From positions 1 through 64,000 of the forward strand of contig JABZHR010000001.1 in assembly GCA_015258715.1 (NCBI GenBank): 64,000 nucleotides of DNA, read 5' to 3'. This document shows positions 1-8,886 of this stretch, piece by piece. The notes below the pieces were generated by a model that made no database searches, had not been told where the DNA came from, and saw nothing but the letters and a program-made list of their open reading frames with translations. The position numbers were made by a program, and so were the translations under genes. Within the stretch, counting starts at the first letter, position 1, and every line of letters begins with the position of its first letter. This DNA comes from Atopobium sp. GTDB taxonomy: Bacteria; Actinomycetota; Coriobacteriia; Coriobacteriales; Atopobiaceae.

Positions 1-52
1 CCGTTGAAGTAAAGTCATCGATTACTTCCAAAATGTAATCTCGTTGAAGCAT
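1..52 (-). CDS. Partial gene start, DUF6483-like
   Basis: An ATG at 52 opens a frame that runs off the left edge after 17 codons and reads MLQRDYILEVIDDFTST. This start resembles the N-terminus of DUF6483-type proteins, which open with a DYI..QIE-like helix; that link is recalled, not tested. A GGAA element lies about 5 nt upstream. The gene begins 15 bp after the ruvB stop on the same strand, so it is probably co-transcribed with ruvCAB. Only the first residues are visible, so the function is unknown. Confidence 0.55.
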   Translation of the reverse strand, partial: MLQRDYILEVIDDFTST

Positions 53-66
53 TTTGTTCCAATCTA

Positions 67-1134
67 CTAGTTAGTAGGAACAGGAATACGTAAGTGATCA
101 AATGCAGCATGCGTTGCCTGTCTACCTTGAGGTGTTCTAATAATAAGTCCTTGCTGCAAAAGATATGGCTCATAAACATCTTCAAGTGTAGATGGATCCT
201 CTGAGACTGCGCTTGCAATGGTTGTGAGACCAACCGGACGACCTCTAAACGTCTCACAAAGCGCACGTAAAACACGCACGTCCATTACATCTAGACCAAG
301 CTCATCAATCTCAAAGAATGAAAGCGCCTCTGAGGCTACCTGCCAGGTAATAGTACCTTCAGCTTTAACTTGTGCGTAATCTCGTACGCGTTTTAACAGA
401 CGATTTGCCAAGCGTGGTGTGCCTCTTGATCGAGAAGCAATTTCAGCAGCTCCCTGCTCATCAACTTCTACATCAAGGATGTTTGCCGAGCGCATAACAA
501 TAGTCTGAAGCTCAGGAACAGTATAGTAATCAAGACGATAAGAAATACCAAAACGATCGCGCAAAGGACCAGTTAGAAGTCCGGTTCTTGTTGTTGCAGC
601 CACAAGAGTAAAGCGTGGAATATCAAGCCTGATTGACCTTGCCGCAGGACCTTTGCCAATAACAATATCTAAGAAGAAATCTTCCATTGCTGGATACAAA
701 ATTTCTTCAACCTGGTGATTAAGCCTGTGAATCTCATCAACAAAGAGGATATCTCCCTCTTCAAGATTGGTGAGAATTGCTGCTAAATCTCCTGCTCGCT
801 CAATTGCGGGGCCAGAGGTTGTATGAAGTTTTGAGCCCATTTCTCCCGCTAAAACACCTGCAAGCGTTGTTTTGCCAAGGCCTGGAGGGCCAGAAAAAAT
901 AACGTGATCAAGCGGCTCATTACGACTTTTTGCTGCCTCAATAAGAACACGGAGATTTGATTTAACACGCTCCTGACCAAGATACTCATCAAGAGTTTTT
1001 GGTCGCAAGTTTCTATCTTGCTCCAGGTCTTCTGCCTGAAGCCCACTAGAAACTACACGCTGAGAAGTGTGTCCTGGAAATGGAGCTGGAGTAGACGACG
1101 ACTCAAATAGGTTATCTGCATCTGCTTCCCACAT
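67..1134 (-). CDS. ruvB: Holliday junction branch migration helicase RuvB
   Basis: RuvB is the hexameric AAA+ motor that drives branch migration of Holliday junctions held by RuvA. The 355-residue product has Walker A GPPGLGKT (about 82-89), Walker B DEIH (about 133-136), sensor 1 VAATTRTG and the arginine-finger segment GPLRDRFG (about 189-196), then the winged-helix C-terminus. It is slightly longer than usual because of a roughly 35-residue N-terminal leader. Its ATG shares one base with the ruvA stop (TAATG), which indicates translational coupling. It is the third gene of ruvC-ruvA-ruvB, controlled from the LexA-type box upstream of ruvC. Confidence 0.97.
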   Translation of the reverse strand: MWEADADNLFESSSTPAPFPGHTSQRVVSSGLQAEDLEQDRNLRPKTLDEYLGQERVKSNLRVLIEAAKSRNEPLDHVIFSGPPGLGKTTLAGVLAGEMGSKLHTTSGPAIERAGDLAAILTNLEEGDILFVDEIHRLNHQVEEILYPAMEDFFLDIVIGKGPAARSIRLDIPRFTLVAATTRTGLLTGPLRDRFGISYRLDYYTVPELQTIVMRSANILDVEVDEQGAAEIASRSRGTPRLANRLLKRVRDYAQVKAEGTITWQVASEALSFFEIDELGLDVMDVRVLRALCETFRGRPVGLTTIASAVSEDPSTLEDVYEPYLLQQGLIIRTPQGRQATHAAFDHLRIPVPTN

Positions 1135-1766
1135 TAATTACCACTTCCCAAACGCCTTAGTGCATAACCAATAGCAGCTTCAATTGTAATAGCACCAGCC
1201 TCTTCATAGCCCTCAAGAGCAAGAGTTGCTTCCTGAGAAGTAAAGCCCATTCCAAGAAGAGCCTCAATAGCCTCTGATTCTACAGAGGTTACAGCAGGTT
1301 TTGGAATAGCAGTAAAGTCTGCAGGAGACGTAAGACCAACAAGCTGCTTAAGCTCTGCATCTTTTGCAAACACATCAGAAAGTTCAATTACTAAGCGCTC
1401 TGCCTTCTTTTTACCAAGGCCAGAAACGCTCTTAAGACGATTTCCATCATTAGTAGCAACAATTACCGCAAGTTGCTGTGGTGTAAACGTAGAAAGCACA
1501 GAAAGAGCCAGTTTTGGACCTACTCCAGAAATTGCACGCAAGCGATCAAAGAGCGCACGCTCTTCTCGCGAAGCAAAACCAAAGAGTTCCATTGAATCTT
1601 CTCTGACCACCATACGAGTTAAAACGGTAACGCCTGCTTCACCCGCTTGTGGAAGCGAAGCAGCTGTTGAAGCTGATATACCCAGCTCATACCCAACGCC
1701 ATTAACGTCGAGAACAGCAACTGAAGGAGTAACGGATACAAGTGTGCCCGTAAGCTGGACAATCAT
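1134..1766 (-). CDS. ruvA: Holliday junction DNA helicase subunit RuvA
   Basis: RuvA is the tetrameric junction-binding subunit that loads RuvB. The 210-residue protein shows the N-terminal OB fold (MIVQLTGTLVSV..), the helix-hairpin-helix region (LRAISGVGPKLALSVLS and VSGLGKKKAERLVIEL) and a C-terminal three-helix domain that contacts RuvB (about 160-210, ALLGMGFTSQEA). Length is normal. The ATG overlaps the ruvC stop by 4 nt (ATGA) and the stop overlaps the ruvB start. Confidence 0.97.
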   Translation of the reverse strand: MIVQLTGTLVSVTPSVAVLDVNGVGYELGISASTAASLPQAGEAGVTVLTRMVVREDSMELFGFASREERALFDRLRAISGVGPKLALSVLSTFTPQQLAVIVATNDGNRLKSVSGLGKKKAERLVIELSDVFAKDAELKQLVGLTSPADFTAIPKPAVTSVESEAIEALLGMGFTSQEATLALEGYEEAGAITIEAAIGYALRRLGSGN

Positions 1767-2266
1767 AGTTGTATTCTTCCCTTTCCAAGCGAGGTGGTTC
1801 TTACAAGATTAGCGTGACAAACTGCAGCAGCTAAAGCGTCAGCCGCGTGATCTGGATGAGGCTGATGGTCCAAGCACAATATGTTTTGAACCATATACAT
1901 AACCTGCTGTTTATCAGCAGCTCCTGTACCAACAACAGCTTGCTTTATCTGCATTGGAGTATATTCTCCAACCGTAAGACCTGCTTTAGAACAAGCGACA
2001 ATAGCAGCACCGCGAGCATGTGCAGTAGGAATAGCAGATTTAACGTTTTGTCCAAAGTAAATGCTCTCAATAGAAAGAGCTTCTGGTGAAAACTTATCTA
2101 TAACCTCAACAATCTGGTTATAGATTCTTCCCAAGCGCATATCTATTGGTTCATCTGCGGTTGTAGTTATGCATCCATAGGCGCGTGCACGGCATTCAGA
2201 ACCCCTTGTCTCTACAATTCCCCATCCAGTGTGAGCAAGACCAGGGTCTATTCCAAGAATTACCAT
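1763..2266 (-). CDS. ruvC: Holliday junction resolvase RuvC
   Basis: RuvC is the endonuclease that cuts Holliday junctions symmetrically. The 167-residue protein has the RNase H-like acidic active site: Asp7 in GIDPGLAHTGWG, Glu67 in SIES, and Asp139/Asp143 in the HPDHAADA segment. The ATG at 2266 is preceded by AGGAGG (2271-2276). It is the first gene of the ruvCAB operon, and a perfect palindrome containing GAAC-N4-GTTC lies directly upstream. Confidence 0.97.
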   Translation of the reverse strand: MVILGIDPGLAHTGWGIVETRGSECRARAYGCITTTADEPIDMRLGRIYNQIVEVIDKFSPEALSIESIYFGQNVKSAIPTAHARGAAIVACSKAGLTVGEYTPMQIKQAVVGTGAADKQQVMYMVQNILCLDHQPHPDHAADALAAAVCHANLVRTTSLGKGRIQL

Positions 2267-2276
2267 TGCACCTCCT

Positions 2277-2300
2277 AATATAGAACGTTCGTTCTATATT
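2277..2300. promoter_or_regulatory. LexA-type SOS box of ruvCAB
   Basis: The 24 bp form a palindrome with 11-bp arms, starting AATATAGAACG and ending CGTTCTATATT. The centre GAAC-N4-GTTC (2283-2294) matches the LexA operator used by Gram-positive and actinobacterial genomes. It sits between the likely -10 element and the ribosome binding site of ruvC, where a bound repressor would block transcription. SOS control of ruv genes is established in other bacteria; control here is inferred. Confidence 0.85.
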
Positions 2301-2327
2301 ATCACAGAGTATGCGCAAACGATGCAA
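2298..2327 (-). promoter_or_regulatory. Promoter of ruvCAB
   Basis: On the minus strand TTGCAT (2322-2327) and GATAAT (2298-2303) are separated by 18 bp. The -10 element overlaps the edge of the LexA-type palindrome. The -35 element directly abuts the stop of the upstream NAD synthetase-like gene. Confidence 0.6.
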
Positions 2328-4115
2328 CTAATTTTCTGAGAAAGGGCCTCTCCACATTTTGGGGTCAACCATGCCAATTTGTGCATCAGATTCTTGTGCC
2401 AGCTCTTTTAAAAGCTCCAGCATATCCTTAAAGCCCTCCTGAGCCTCTGTTGGATCAACTGACAACTCAGGTAGATGCATAGAAGCTCCTTGAATTTCTC
2501 GCAAAGAATTTCGCAAGGACTCTACCAGGTCAGATTCGGAAGCCTTTGTATCTCTAATTTTGTCTTGCCAGACTGATGCGTGTGGAATTTGGGCATTTGT
2601 GAGGCTTTTTGAAGACATTTCCAGAACCTCAGTGGTGTTTCTGCGGTCTTTTTGGCGAGCGTGAAGCCTAGAAATAATTGCTTTGACCTCGTCAACCTTT
2701 CCCATTTCTTCCACAATGGCAGAAATGCTTTTATTCCACTCAAGATAGCTGGTAAGCACATAATCAACAAACTCAATGCGTTCTTGAGGCGTTGGCGCGG
2801 CATTTTCTAGCCCATCAGTTACAACCTCAGAGATATTCTCGAGAACTGCATGGTCAATAGCTGGCGAGAAGGTATTTCTTACCCTTGCAAGGTCAACAAT
2901 GTCTGCATGATACATATCTCCCAGAGGCCACAGAGAGTGTGCGCTAGAAATCTCTGTTCCCTTGAGCGCAAGAATGGTTTTATCGGCAGTCTCAAGCGTC
3001 AAATAATTGTGCTGGTCAGCGTATGCATAGCCGTATGCACTCACCAATTTTGTATCGGTCAATGTCGAGAAAACCGTGCTATCCACAGTAACTTTATTAA
3101 CCCGAAGTCTTGCGGTAAGCAACTCCGCAGCACTTGTTGCTCGAGAATCTTTGTTTGGAAGCAACAGTACGTGGACGCGCATAGGACCTAAAGCGTCTGA
3201 AGCAAGCGCAACGGTAACAAGAGAATTGAGCGAGCCATCAACTGCAATAAACACGCCGTCAAAGCCAGACTTTACCGTGTAGTCTCGCACTCCTGTAGCC
3301 AATACGCCCCAGGTAGTAAGCGCGCTGTTATAGACACCCGCAGTATCTTCTCTATCAAAGTTTTCGATAGTATCTTGGTCAACCTCGCAGACAACCATAT
3401 CTTCTGAGAAAGGCGCTGCTTGTTTGACTAAATCTCCTGAAGGAGACAAGAAGAAGCTTGAACCACAAAACACCTGGTTACCATAGGCGCCAACAGCGTT
3501 TGCAGCGATAAGCCAGCTATCAAACTCCTCAACATCTCCCAGATAGCGGCTTTCTGCCACCGCCATGCCCATGGCGGACGACGAATCGTCAACAGCAAAG
3601 CCAAAATACGGCAGGTAAATGACAGCATCTAACGAGTCGTCGACATCTTGCCACGCGTCAAGATCGTCGTAGGTAAAAGCAACGCCAAACGTAAGGCCAC
3701 CTGCTTCAAACTTTGCAAGCTCAACGGTATTCTCGCCAGATGTTTGTGCAGAGCTAGCAGAACGAGCAAGAGCGCTCATATGCGCTATCTGGGCAGTCAA
3801 TTTCAGCGGGGTTACGGCTCCGTTTCTAACGAGAAGGGCCTCGCTAGCTGCACTTCCATCAAACTCTGTTACAACAGGAATAAGGGCCGCAATTGGAAGC
3901 TTTTCTGAAAGCGAATTGATAATCTCCGAAAGGTCTGCAAAAAGTCCTTCTATGTCAGCCTCTGGCACGCTTAGCAGCCCTGTAAGAGTTGGCGCAGGAT
4001 AAATGACTAGCTCAGCACCTTGCTGTTGAGCTCTCTGAGCATATTCCAGCATGGTCTGAGCGGTAAACTCGAAGTCTCCGGCCTGAGTATTCATTTGTGC
4101 AACTGCTATGCGCAT
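2328..4115 (-). CDS. NAD synthetase homologue with degenerate active sites
   Basis: The 595-residue protein has the length and two-domain plan of glutamine-dependent NAD synthetase: an N-terminal nitrilase-fold glutaminase (MRIAVAQMNTQAGDF..) and a C-terminal ATP pyrophosphatase-fold domain (PLGDMYHADIVDLAR). The key motifs are missing. The nitrilase Glu (normally PE.ALTG) is Ala in PAPTLTG at about 40-45. The Cys of CEDLW is gone (FTYDDLD, about 147-153). The P-loop SGGxDS is replaced by VDGSLNS (about 292-298), and the LGTxNKSE segment is absent. The frame is open throughout with a clean ATG behind TAGGAATGGT, so it looks like a maintained pseudoenzyme and not a broken gene. A regulatory or structural role is possible; NAD synthesis is unlikely. 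Confidence 0.8.
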   Translation of the reverse strand: MRIAVAQMNTQAGDFEFTAQTMLEYAQRAQQQGAELVIYPAPTLTGLLSVPEADIEGLFADLSEIINSLSEKLPIAALIPVVTEFDGSAASEALLVRNGAVTPLKLTAQIAHMSALARSASSAQTSGENTVELAKFEAGGLTFGVAFTYDDLDAWQDVDDSLDAVIYLPYFGFAVDDSSSAMGMAVAESRYLGDVEEFDSWLIAANAVGAYGNQVFCGSSFFLSPSGDLVKQAAPFSEDMVVCEVDQDTIENFDREDTAGVYNSALTTWGVLATGVRDYTVKSGFDGVFIAVDGSLNSLVTVALASDALGPMRVHVLLLPNKDSRATSAAELLTARLRVNKVTVDSTVFSTLTDTKLVSAYGYAYADQHNYLTLETADKTILALKGTEISSAHSLWPLGDMYHADIVDLARVRNTFSPAIDHAVLENISEVVTDGLENAAPTPQERIEFVDYVLTSYLEWNKSISAIVEEMGKVDEVKAIISRLHARQKDRRNTTEVLEMSSKSLTNAQIPHASVWQDKIRDTKASESDLVESLRNSLREIQGASMHLPELSVDPTEAQEGFKDMLELLKELAQESDAQIGMVDPKMWRGPFSEN

Positions 4116-4178
4116 ACCATTCCTATCATAAAGTGCTTAATTTGTTTTTACCCAAAAACAAACAGGTGTAGTAAGAAA

Positions 4179-4207
4179 AAACGGAGCTGCAGGTAGCAGC
4201 TCCGTTT
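4179..4207 (-). terminator. Rho-independent terminator of superoxide reductase gene
   Basis: A 12-bp perfect stem (AAACGGAGCTGC) with a 5-nt loop is followed on the minus strand by a run of T residues. It lies 40 bp past the stop of the superoxide reductase gene. Confidence 0.88.
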
Positions 4208-4246
4208 GACCTTAATAAGCTAGTGCTTATTGTTGAGTCAATAGAC

Positions 4247-4612
4247 TTAGAGAGAAGCCTTCCAAAGACCATGAAGGTTGCAATACTCATAAGCCTCTGC
4301 CTCAACACCCTCTTCAAGAGTGAAGGTAGCAACTGGCTCCTGGCCAGGTTTAAGCTGTGCAAACTGAGCGCCGTTCTCAGAAACAAGAGCAATGAACTCA
4401 ATGTAGTGCTCTTCGAGCATTGGATGAGCAACCTCACCAACACGGACGGTAACGGTGTTGCCCTCACGAGTAACAAATGGAACGTGCTTCTCAGCTGCAC
4501 CGTCAGTAACGCCAGCCTGGAGAAGCTCAAGGTCTGCTGCCTCTACGTTGCCTGCGACACCGTAAACAACAGCGCCTGTCTCCTTGTTACGATAAAACTT
4601 TGCGTCGATCAT
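4247..4612 (-). CDS. Superoxide reductase (desulfoferrodoxin-like)
   Basis: Superoxide reductase converts superoxide to hydrogen peroxide at a non-haem iron in the cytoplasm. The 121-residue protein has all five ligands of iron centre II: His43 in EKHVP, His63 and His69 in HPMLEEH, and Cys111 and His114 in CNLHG, with the Glu41-Lys42 pair before the first His. The N-terminal centre I cysteines of classical desulfoferrodoxin are absent (FYRNKETGAVVYG), so it is a one-iron type. The ATG at 4612 was chosen over an upstream in-frame GTG because GAGAGGAG precedes it. Its promoter shares a 10-bp element with ahpC. Confidence 0.88.
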   Translation of the reverse strand: MIDAKFYRNKETGAVVYGVAGNVEAADLELLQAGVTDGAAEKHVPFVTREGNTVTVRVGEVAHPMLEEHYIEFIALVSENGAQFAQLKPGQEPVATFTLEEGVEAEAYEYCNLHGLWKASL

Positions 4613-4658
4613 TTTTTCTCCTCTCACGACATCCGAAGATGTCAGAATTTCTTAGCAA

Positions 4659-4675
4659 GTGCTACTTAAATAGTA
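4659..4675 (-). promoter_or_regulatory. Superoxide reductase promoter with shared redox element
   Basis: On the minus strand a -10-like TACTAT (4670-4675) is followed one base later by TAAGTAGCAC (4668-4659). The same ten bases follow the -10 element of ahpC at 19503-19494. The shared position, over the transcription start, suggests a common operator for these two oxidative-defence genes. Confidence 0.5.
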
Positions 4676-4721
4676 ACAGTTATTACTTAAGAGTAACCTG
4701 CAAATTTTGAATCGACAAAAT

Positions 4722-7700
4722 CTAAACAATCTGTGCGTATCCGCTTTGACCAATAAAATCTTTAAGCTCGGTCAAAAGAACCATGCTACGTCCATCAATC
4801 CTGGTAGGAATCTCCATGCGCATAACATCGCCCATGTCTGTTTCTACCCTAATCTCAATACAGTCCATGCCGGGATAGCGCGAGAAGATCTGTCCAAGTG
4901 TCTCGATAGCCTGTCTTTGAAGTTGAGAAGCAGGCATATGAATAACGAGTGTCTTTGGTGTGTTGTTAGCACTGTTAAGCTCAATAGGATTAACCTCTTG
5001 AGCAATAACCTGGTCTCCTCTATCAGAGCGCTCAAGCTTTCCAAGAACAGAAATGAAGATGTCGCTCTGGCTCTCACCAGTCTCTGGGTCAACATCTCCA
5101 GCAAGAAGTCTTGCAGCCTTCTTGTAGAGCTTAGGGAACATGACAATAGTGACGCTACCCTCCATGTCTTCAAGCGTAACAATTGCCATTGGGTCGCCGT
5201 TTTTAGTAGTGCGCTTCATAACATTAGTAACCATACCCGCAAAGCGAATAGGTTTACCTTCTGGAACTTTGAACTGCTGAGACATAGCACCGTTAGGAAG
5301 CTGAACCTCTACATTCTCTTCAATTTCTGCAAGAGCATAATCTCTGCTCTTAGCGAGGGCGTACTCGTATGGACGAAGTGGATGATCAGAGACATAAATG
5401 CCTAAGACCTCGTACTCTTTAGTAAGCTTGAAACGCCTATCCCACTCAACACCATCTGGCTCTGGGACACTATCACTAAAACCGGAACCCTCTACCTCTG
5501 CAAACATATCAAACATAGAGAACTGACCAACAGCCTTATCTTTTTGACGCTTAGTAGCAGCATCGATAATGTTTTGTGGGTTGTTCTTATCCACAAAACT
5601 CATCATCTGCATACGGGTATAGCCTGTTGAGTCAAAAGCTCCTGCCTTGATAAGAGCTTCAACAACGTTGCGCTTTGCCTGACTTGCGTCAACACGATCA
5701 ACAAAATCATGGATATTGGCAAAAGGGCCGCCCTTTTGACGCTCAAGCATAATGGCTTCACCAACACCGGCTCCTACACCACGGATTCCTGCAAAGCCAA
5801 AACGAATACCCTCTTTAGTAGCCGTAAAGTCTTTACCGGACTCGTTAATATCTGGCGGAAGAATCTTGATGCCCTCATGACGGCAAGCGCTTACGTAGTG
5901 AACAATCTTATCTGTCTTGCCCATGTACGAGGTAAGAACTGCTGCCATAAACTCATGTGGATAATGCGCTTTAATCCATGCGGTCTGCATAACAAGAATT
6001 GCATAGCCAGCAGAGTGGGACTTGTTGAATGCATAAGATGCAAACTCAAGAACATCGTCCCAAATGCTTTCTGCAACCGAACGATCAAATCCATTACGAA
6101 CTGCGCCGTTTTTCCAGTGAGCCTCCATGGTCTCATCAGTACCGTCATCCCAGTGCTGGACAACCTCCTGCATGAGTTTGATCTTCTTTTTTGCTACTGC
6201 TTTTCTGACCTTGTCAGACTCGCCTGCGGTAAAACCAGACATCTTCATAGAAATCTGCATAACCTGCTCTTGGTAGACCATGGTTCCGTAGGTTTCTTCC
6301 AAGATATCGTGAAGACGTGGATCGTAATCTTTGACTTCTTCTCTACCGTTCATACGGTTGATATAGCTGGTAACCATACCTGCGTTAAGAGGACCAGGAC
6401 GATAAAGAGCGATAAGTGCGACGATGTGCTTATATTCTGTTGGTCTCATGCCCTTAATGGTTGCAGTCATACCTGCAGACTCAACCTGGAAAACACCAGC
6501 AGTTCTGCCTTCTCTAAGAAGTCTATAAATTTCTGGATCAGTAAACGGAATGTTATCTACATCGATATCAATACCGTAGTTATCCTTCACGTTTTTGATT
6601 GCACGAGAAATAACCGTTAGGGTTCTCAGTCCCAAGAAGTCCATCTTAAGAAGGCCCATGTCTGCGACAGAGTGGCCCTCGTACTGCGTAATTTCTACGC
6701 CGCCCTTGGTATCTACCTTGGTGGGAACGTGGTCATTTACAGGCGTAGGAGCAATCAAAACCGCACAAGCATGCACACCCTCACCACGATGCAAGCCCTC
6801 AATAGACAGAGCTGCATCAATGATTCTTCTAGCATCAGGGTCATTCTCGTACGCATCTTCAAAATCAGCAGAATACTGATCAGCGCCTTTTTGGCCTTCT
6901 TGAGCCTTATGAAGAACAAACTTAAGGTGAGCGTTAGGATCTCCTGGAATCATCTTAGAGAGGCGCTGACCCATATAAACGGGGTAACCCAGAACGCGGC
7001 ACGCGTCATTTATTGCCTGTTTTGCCTTGATGGTCGAGTACGTAATAACGTGAGAAACACGCTCAGATCCATAAATCTGACGGACGTGCTCAACAACCTC
7101 AAGACGACGCTCATCGTCGAAGTCCATATCAATATCTGGCATCTCTGAACGCTGTGGAGACAAGAACCTCTCAAACATGAGGCCATTCTCAAGAGGGTCA
7201 AACGAGGTAATATCCATAGCGTATGCAACAATAGCGCCTGCTGCAGAACCACGACCAGGGCCTACGCCAATACCATTCTCTTTTGCCCAGCGAACATACT
7301 CCTGAACAATCAGGAAGTAATCTGCAAAGCCCTTTTTGCAGATGATGTCATATTCATACTCAAAACGGTCTTTAACGTTAATCTCATTGATAACAACGTT
7401 TTGCCAATCATCTCCATAACGTCTTGCAAGACCAAGCTCACACTCTTTTCTAAAGCGTTCCTCTGAGGTCTCTCCCTCTGCCAAGTCTGGGAACTTTGGC
7501 AGATACATGTGAGTCCAGTCCAGCTCATAGTTGCACTTATTTGCAACCTCAATGGTGTTCTCGATAGCTTCTGGACACCACGAGAAGATCTGGCGCATTT
7601 CTTGCTCACTCTTAAGGTAAAACTCGCTGCCTGTCATGCGTTTGCGGTTCTCATCATCAACGCGAGCGCCTGAACCAATGCAGGAAGCAATATCTTGAAC

Positions 7701-8558
7701 GCTTGCATCCTCTTTAGTGAGATAGTGGTTATCGTTGGTAGCAACAACCTTAATACCAAGGTCATGGCCCATCTTAACAATGCGCTCAGCAAGGGTTCTA
7801 TCGGTATAGCCGCCCCAGCTTGGATCAGACAAACCGTGGTCTTGAATCTCTAGGTAGAAATCATCCCCAAAGATATCTTGGTAGATTTTTGCCCAACGCT
7901 CTGCTTCTTCTGGACGGCCTTCAAACAACATACGAGGAATGATGCCAGAAACACAAGCTGAAGTGCAGATAATGCCCTCATGGTAGCGCTTGAGCATCTC
8001 AAGCGTAGTGCGCGGCTTGTAATAGAACATATCTTTTGAGCCCGCCTCTGACATCATCTTCATCAGATTGACATAGCCGGTCTCATTTTTAGCAAGCAGA
8101 ATAAGGTGATAACGTACCTGCTTAGTGCCCTTCTCAATACAATCATCAAGAATGAAATAAGCTTCACAGCCAAAAATTGGCTTAATAAGTGGAGAAGGTT
8201 TATTGGCTTTTACGGCCTCAATGTCATGTGTTTGATTCCAAATTTGAACGTCAGAAGCCCACTGAGCATGAACCTTATCATGCTCACCAGCATTGGGATC
8301 ATCTGCAGGAGGCTCTTCTAGATCCCAACCCTTTTCGAAACATTCCACATCATGACACCACTGTCCAAAATCTTTAAGCGCCTCATTGTACTTACGGCAT
8401 GCAAGGTCAAAATCTGGAATTCCAAAGAGATACCCATGATCAGTAAGAGCAAGTGCTGGCATACCAAACTCTACAGCTTTACTAACCATGTCTGGGACAC
8501 GACTAGCTCCATCAAGAATGGAAAAATCTGAGTGGTTGTGGAGGTGAACAAATGCCAT
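4722..8558 (-). CDS. dnaE: DNA polymerase III alpha subunit
   Basis: DnaE is the catalytic subunit of the replicative polymerase. The roughly 1,278-residue product starts with a PHP domain (HLHNHSDFSILDG), continues with the palm motif PDIDMDFDDERR and fingers, and carries the tandem helix-hairpin-helix segment (FAGIRGVGAGVGEAI) and a C-terminal OB fold (IRFAGMVTNVMKRTTKNGDPMA). The ATG at 8558 was chosen because the protein then begins right at the PHP strand (MAFVHLHNH); an upstream TTG would add only three residues. The ribosome binding site is weak (GAGAAGAG). It is a single-gene unit with a divergent neighbour at 8887. Confidence 0.97.
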   Translation of the reverse strand: MAFVHLHNHSDFSILDGASRVPDMVSKAVEFGMPALALTDHGYLFGIPDFDLACRKYNEALKDFGQWCHDVECFEKGWDLEEPPADDPNAGEHDKVHAQWASDVQIWNQTHDIEAVKANKPSPLIKPIFGCEAYFILDDCIEKGTKQVRYHLILLAKNETGYVNLMKMMSEAGSKDMFYYKPRTTLEMLKRYHEGIICTSACVSGIIPRMLFEGRPEEAERWAKIYQDIFGDDFYLEIQDHGLSDPSWGGYTDRTLAERIVKMGHDLGIKVVATNDNHYLTKEDASVQDIASCIGSGARVDDENRKRMTGSEFYLKSEQEMRQIFSWCPEAIENTIEVANKCNYELDWTHMYLPKFPDLAEGETSEERFRKECELGLARRYGDDWQNVVINEINVKDRFEYEYDIICKKGFADYFLIVQEYVRWAKENGIGVGPGRGSAAGAIVAYAMDITSFDPLENGLMFERFLSPQRSEMPDIDMDFDDERRLEVVEHVRQIYGSERVSHVITYSTIKAKQAINDACRVLGYPVYMGQRLSKMIPGDPNAHLKFVLHKAQEGQKGADQYSADFEDAYENDPDARRIIDAALSIEGLHRGEGVHACAVLIAPTPVNDHVPTKVDTKGGVEITQYEGHSVADMGLLKMDFLGLRTLTVISRAIKNVKDNYGIDIDVDNIPFTDPEIYRLLREGRTAGVFQVESAGMTATIKGMRPTEYKHIVALIALYRPGPLNAGMVTSYINRMNGREEVKDYDPRLHDILEETYGTMVYQEQVMQISMKMSGFTAGESDKVRKAVAKKKIKLMQEVVQHWDDGTDETMEAHWKNGAVRNGFDRSVAESIWDDVLEFASYAFNKSHSAGYAILVMQTAWIKAHYPHEFMAAVLTSYMGKTDKIVHYVSACRHEGIKILPPDINESGKDFTATKEGIRFGFAGIRGVGAGVGEAIMLERQKGGPFANIHDFVDRVDASQAKRNVVEALIKAGAFDSTGYTRMQMMSFVDKNNPQNIIDAATKRQKDKAVGQFSMFDMFAEVEGSGFSDSVPEPDGVEWDRRFKLTKEYEVLGIYVSDHPLRPYEYALAKSRDYALAEIEENVEVQLPNGAMSQQFKVPEGKPIRFAGMVTNVMKRTTKNGDPMAIVTLEDMEGSVTIVMFPKLYKKAARLLAGDVDPETGESQSDIFISVLGKLERSDRGDQVIAQEVNPIELNSANNTPKTLVIHMPASQLQRQAIETLGQIFSRYPGMDCIEIRVETDMGDVMRMEIPTRIDGRSMVLLTELKDFIGQSGYAQIV

Positions 8559-8623
8559 CTTTTTCAACGCTCTTCTCTTTGTGCTTCAAAATTTGTTCTT
8601 TTACCAAGGGCTCTTAATTTCTT

Positions 8624-8676
8624 TGTATAGTGTAGCCGATTCGCCGGACAATAACTACTAATACAAACATATGTTC
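8624..8676 (-). promoter_or_regulatory. Promoter region of dnaE
   Basis: In the 328-bp gap between dnaE and pepC, the minus strand has TTGTCC (8646-8651) and TATACA (8624-8629) with a 16-bp spacer. A near-palindrome AAACATATGTTC (8665-8676), one base off the LexA consensus GAAC-N4-GTTC, lies 14 bp upstream of the -35 element. The rest of the gap is AT-rich and contains one GGCGAGAA copy (8721-8728, minus strand). No other feature is visible. Confidence 0.5.
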
Positions 8677-8886
8677 TATGTGCTAATACTTCTATTGCCG
8701 CTGGTAAATTGGATGAAAATATTTTCTCGCCAATTTCATAACGTCACAAAATCTCTCTTAATTGGCGTGGACCACCTGCTCAAAAAATTTCTAAAAATAA
8801 AAGTTTCAAACTGGTAACTCTTAGACTAGGGACACCTTAATTGGGAATATAGTTTTTGTATTACCTATTCCAGTTAAGGAGATCAC

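Noticed and set aside
4707..6620. Plus-strand open frames of 232 and 303 codons
   Set aside because: Both are antisense shadows of dnaE, whose conserved motifs run through the same region.
8665..8676. LexA box for dnaE
   Set aside because: AAACATATGTTC is one base off the consensus in a half-site and lies upstream of the -35 element; too weak to call as a site.
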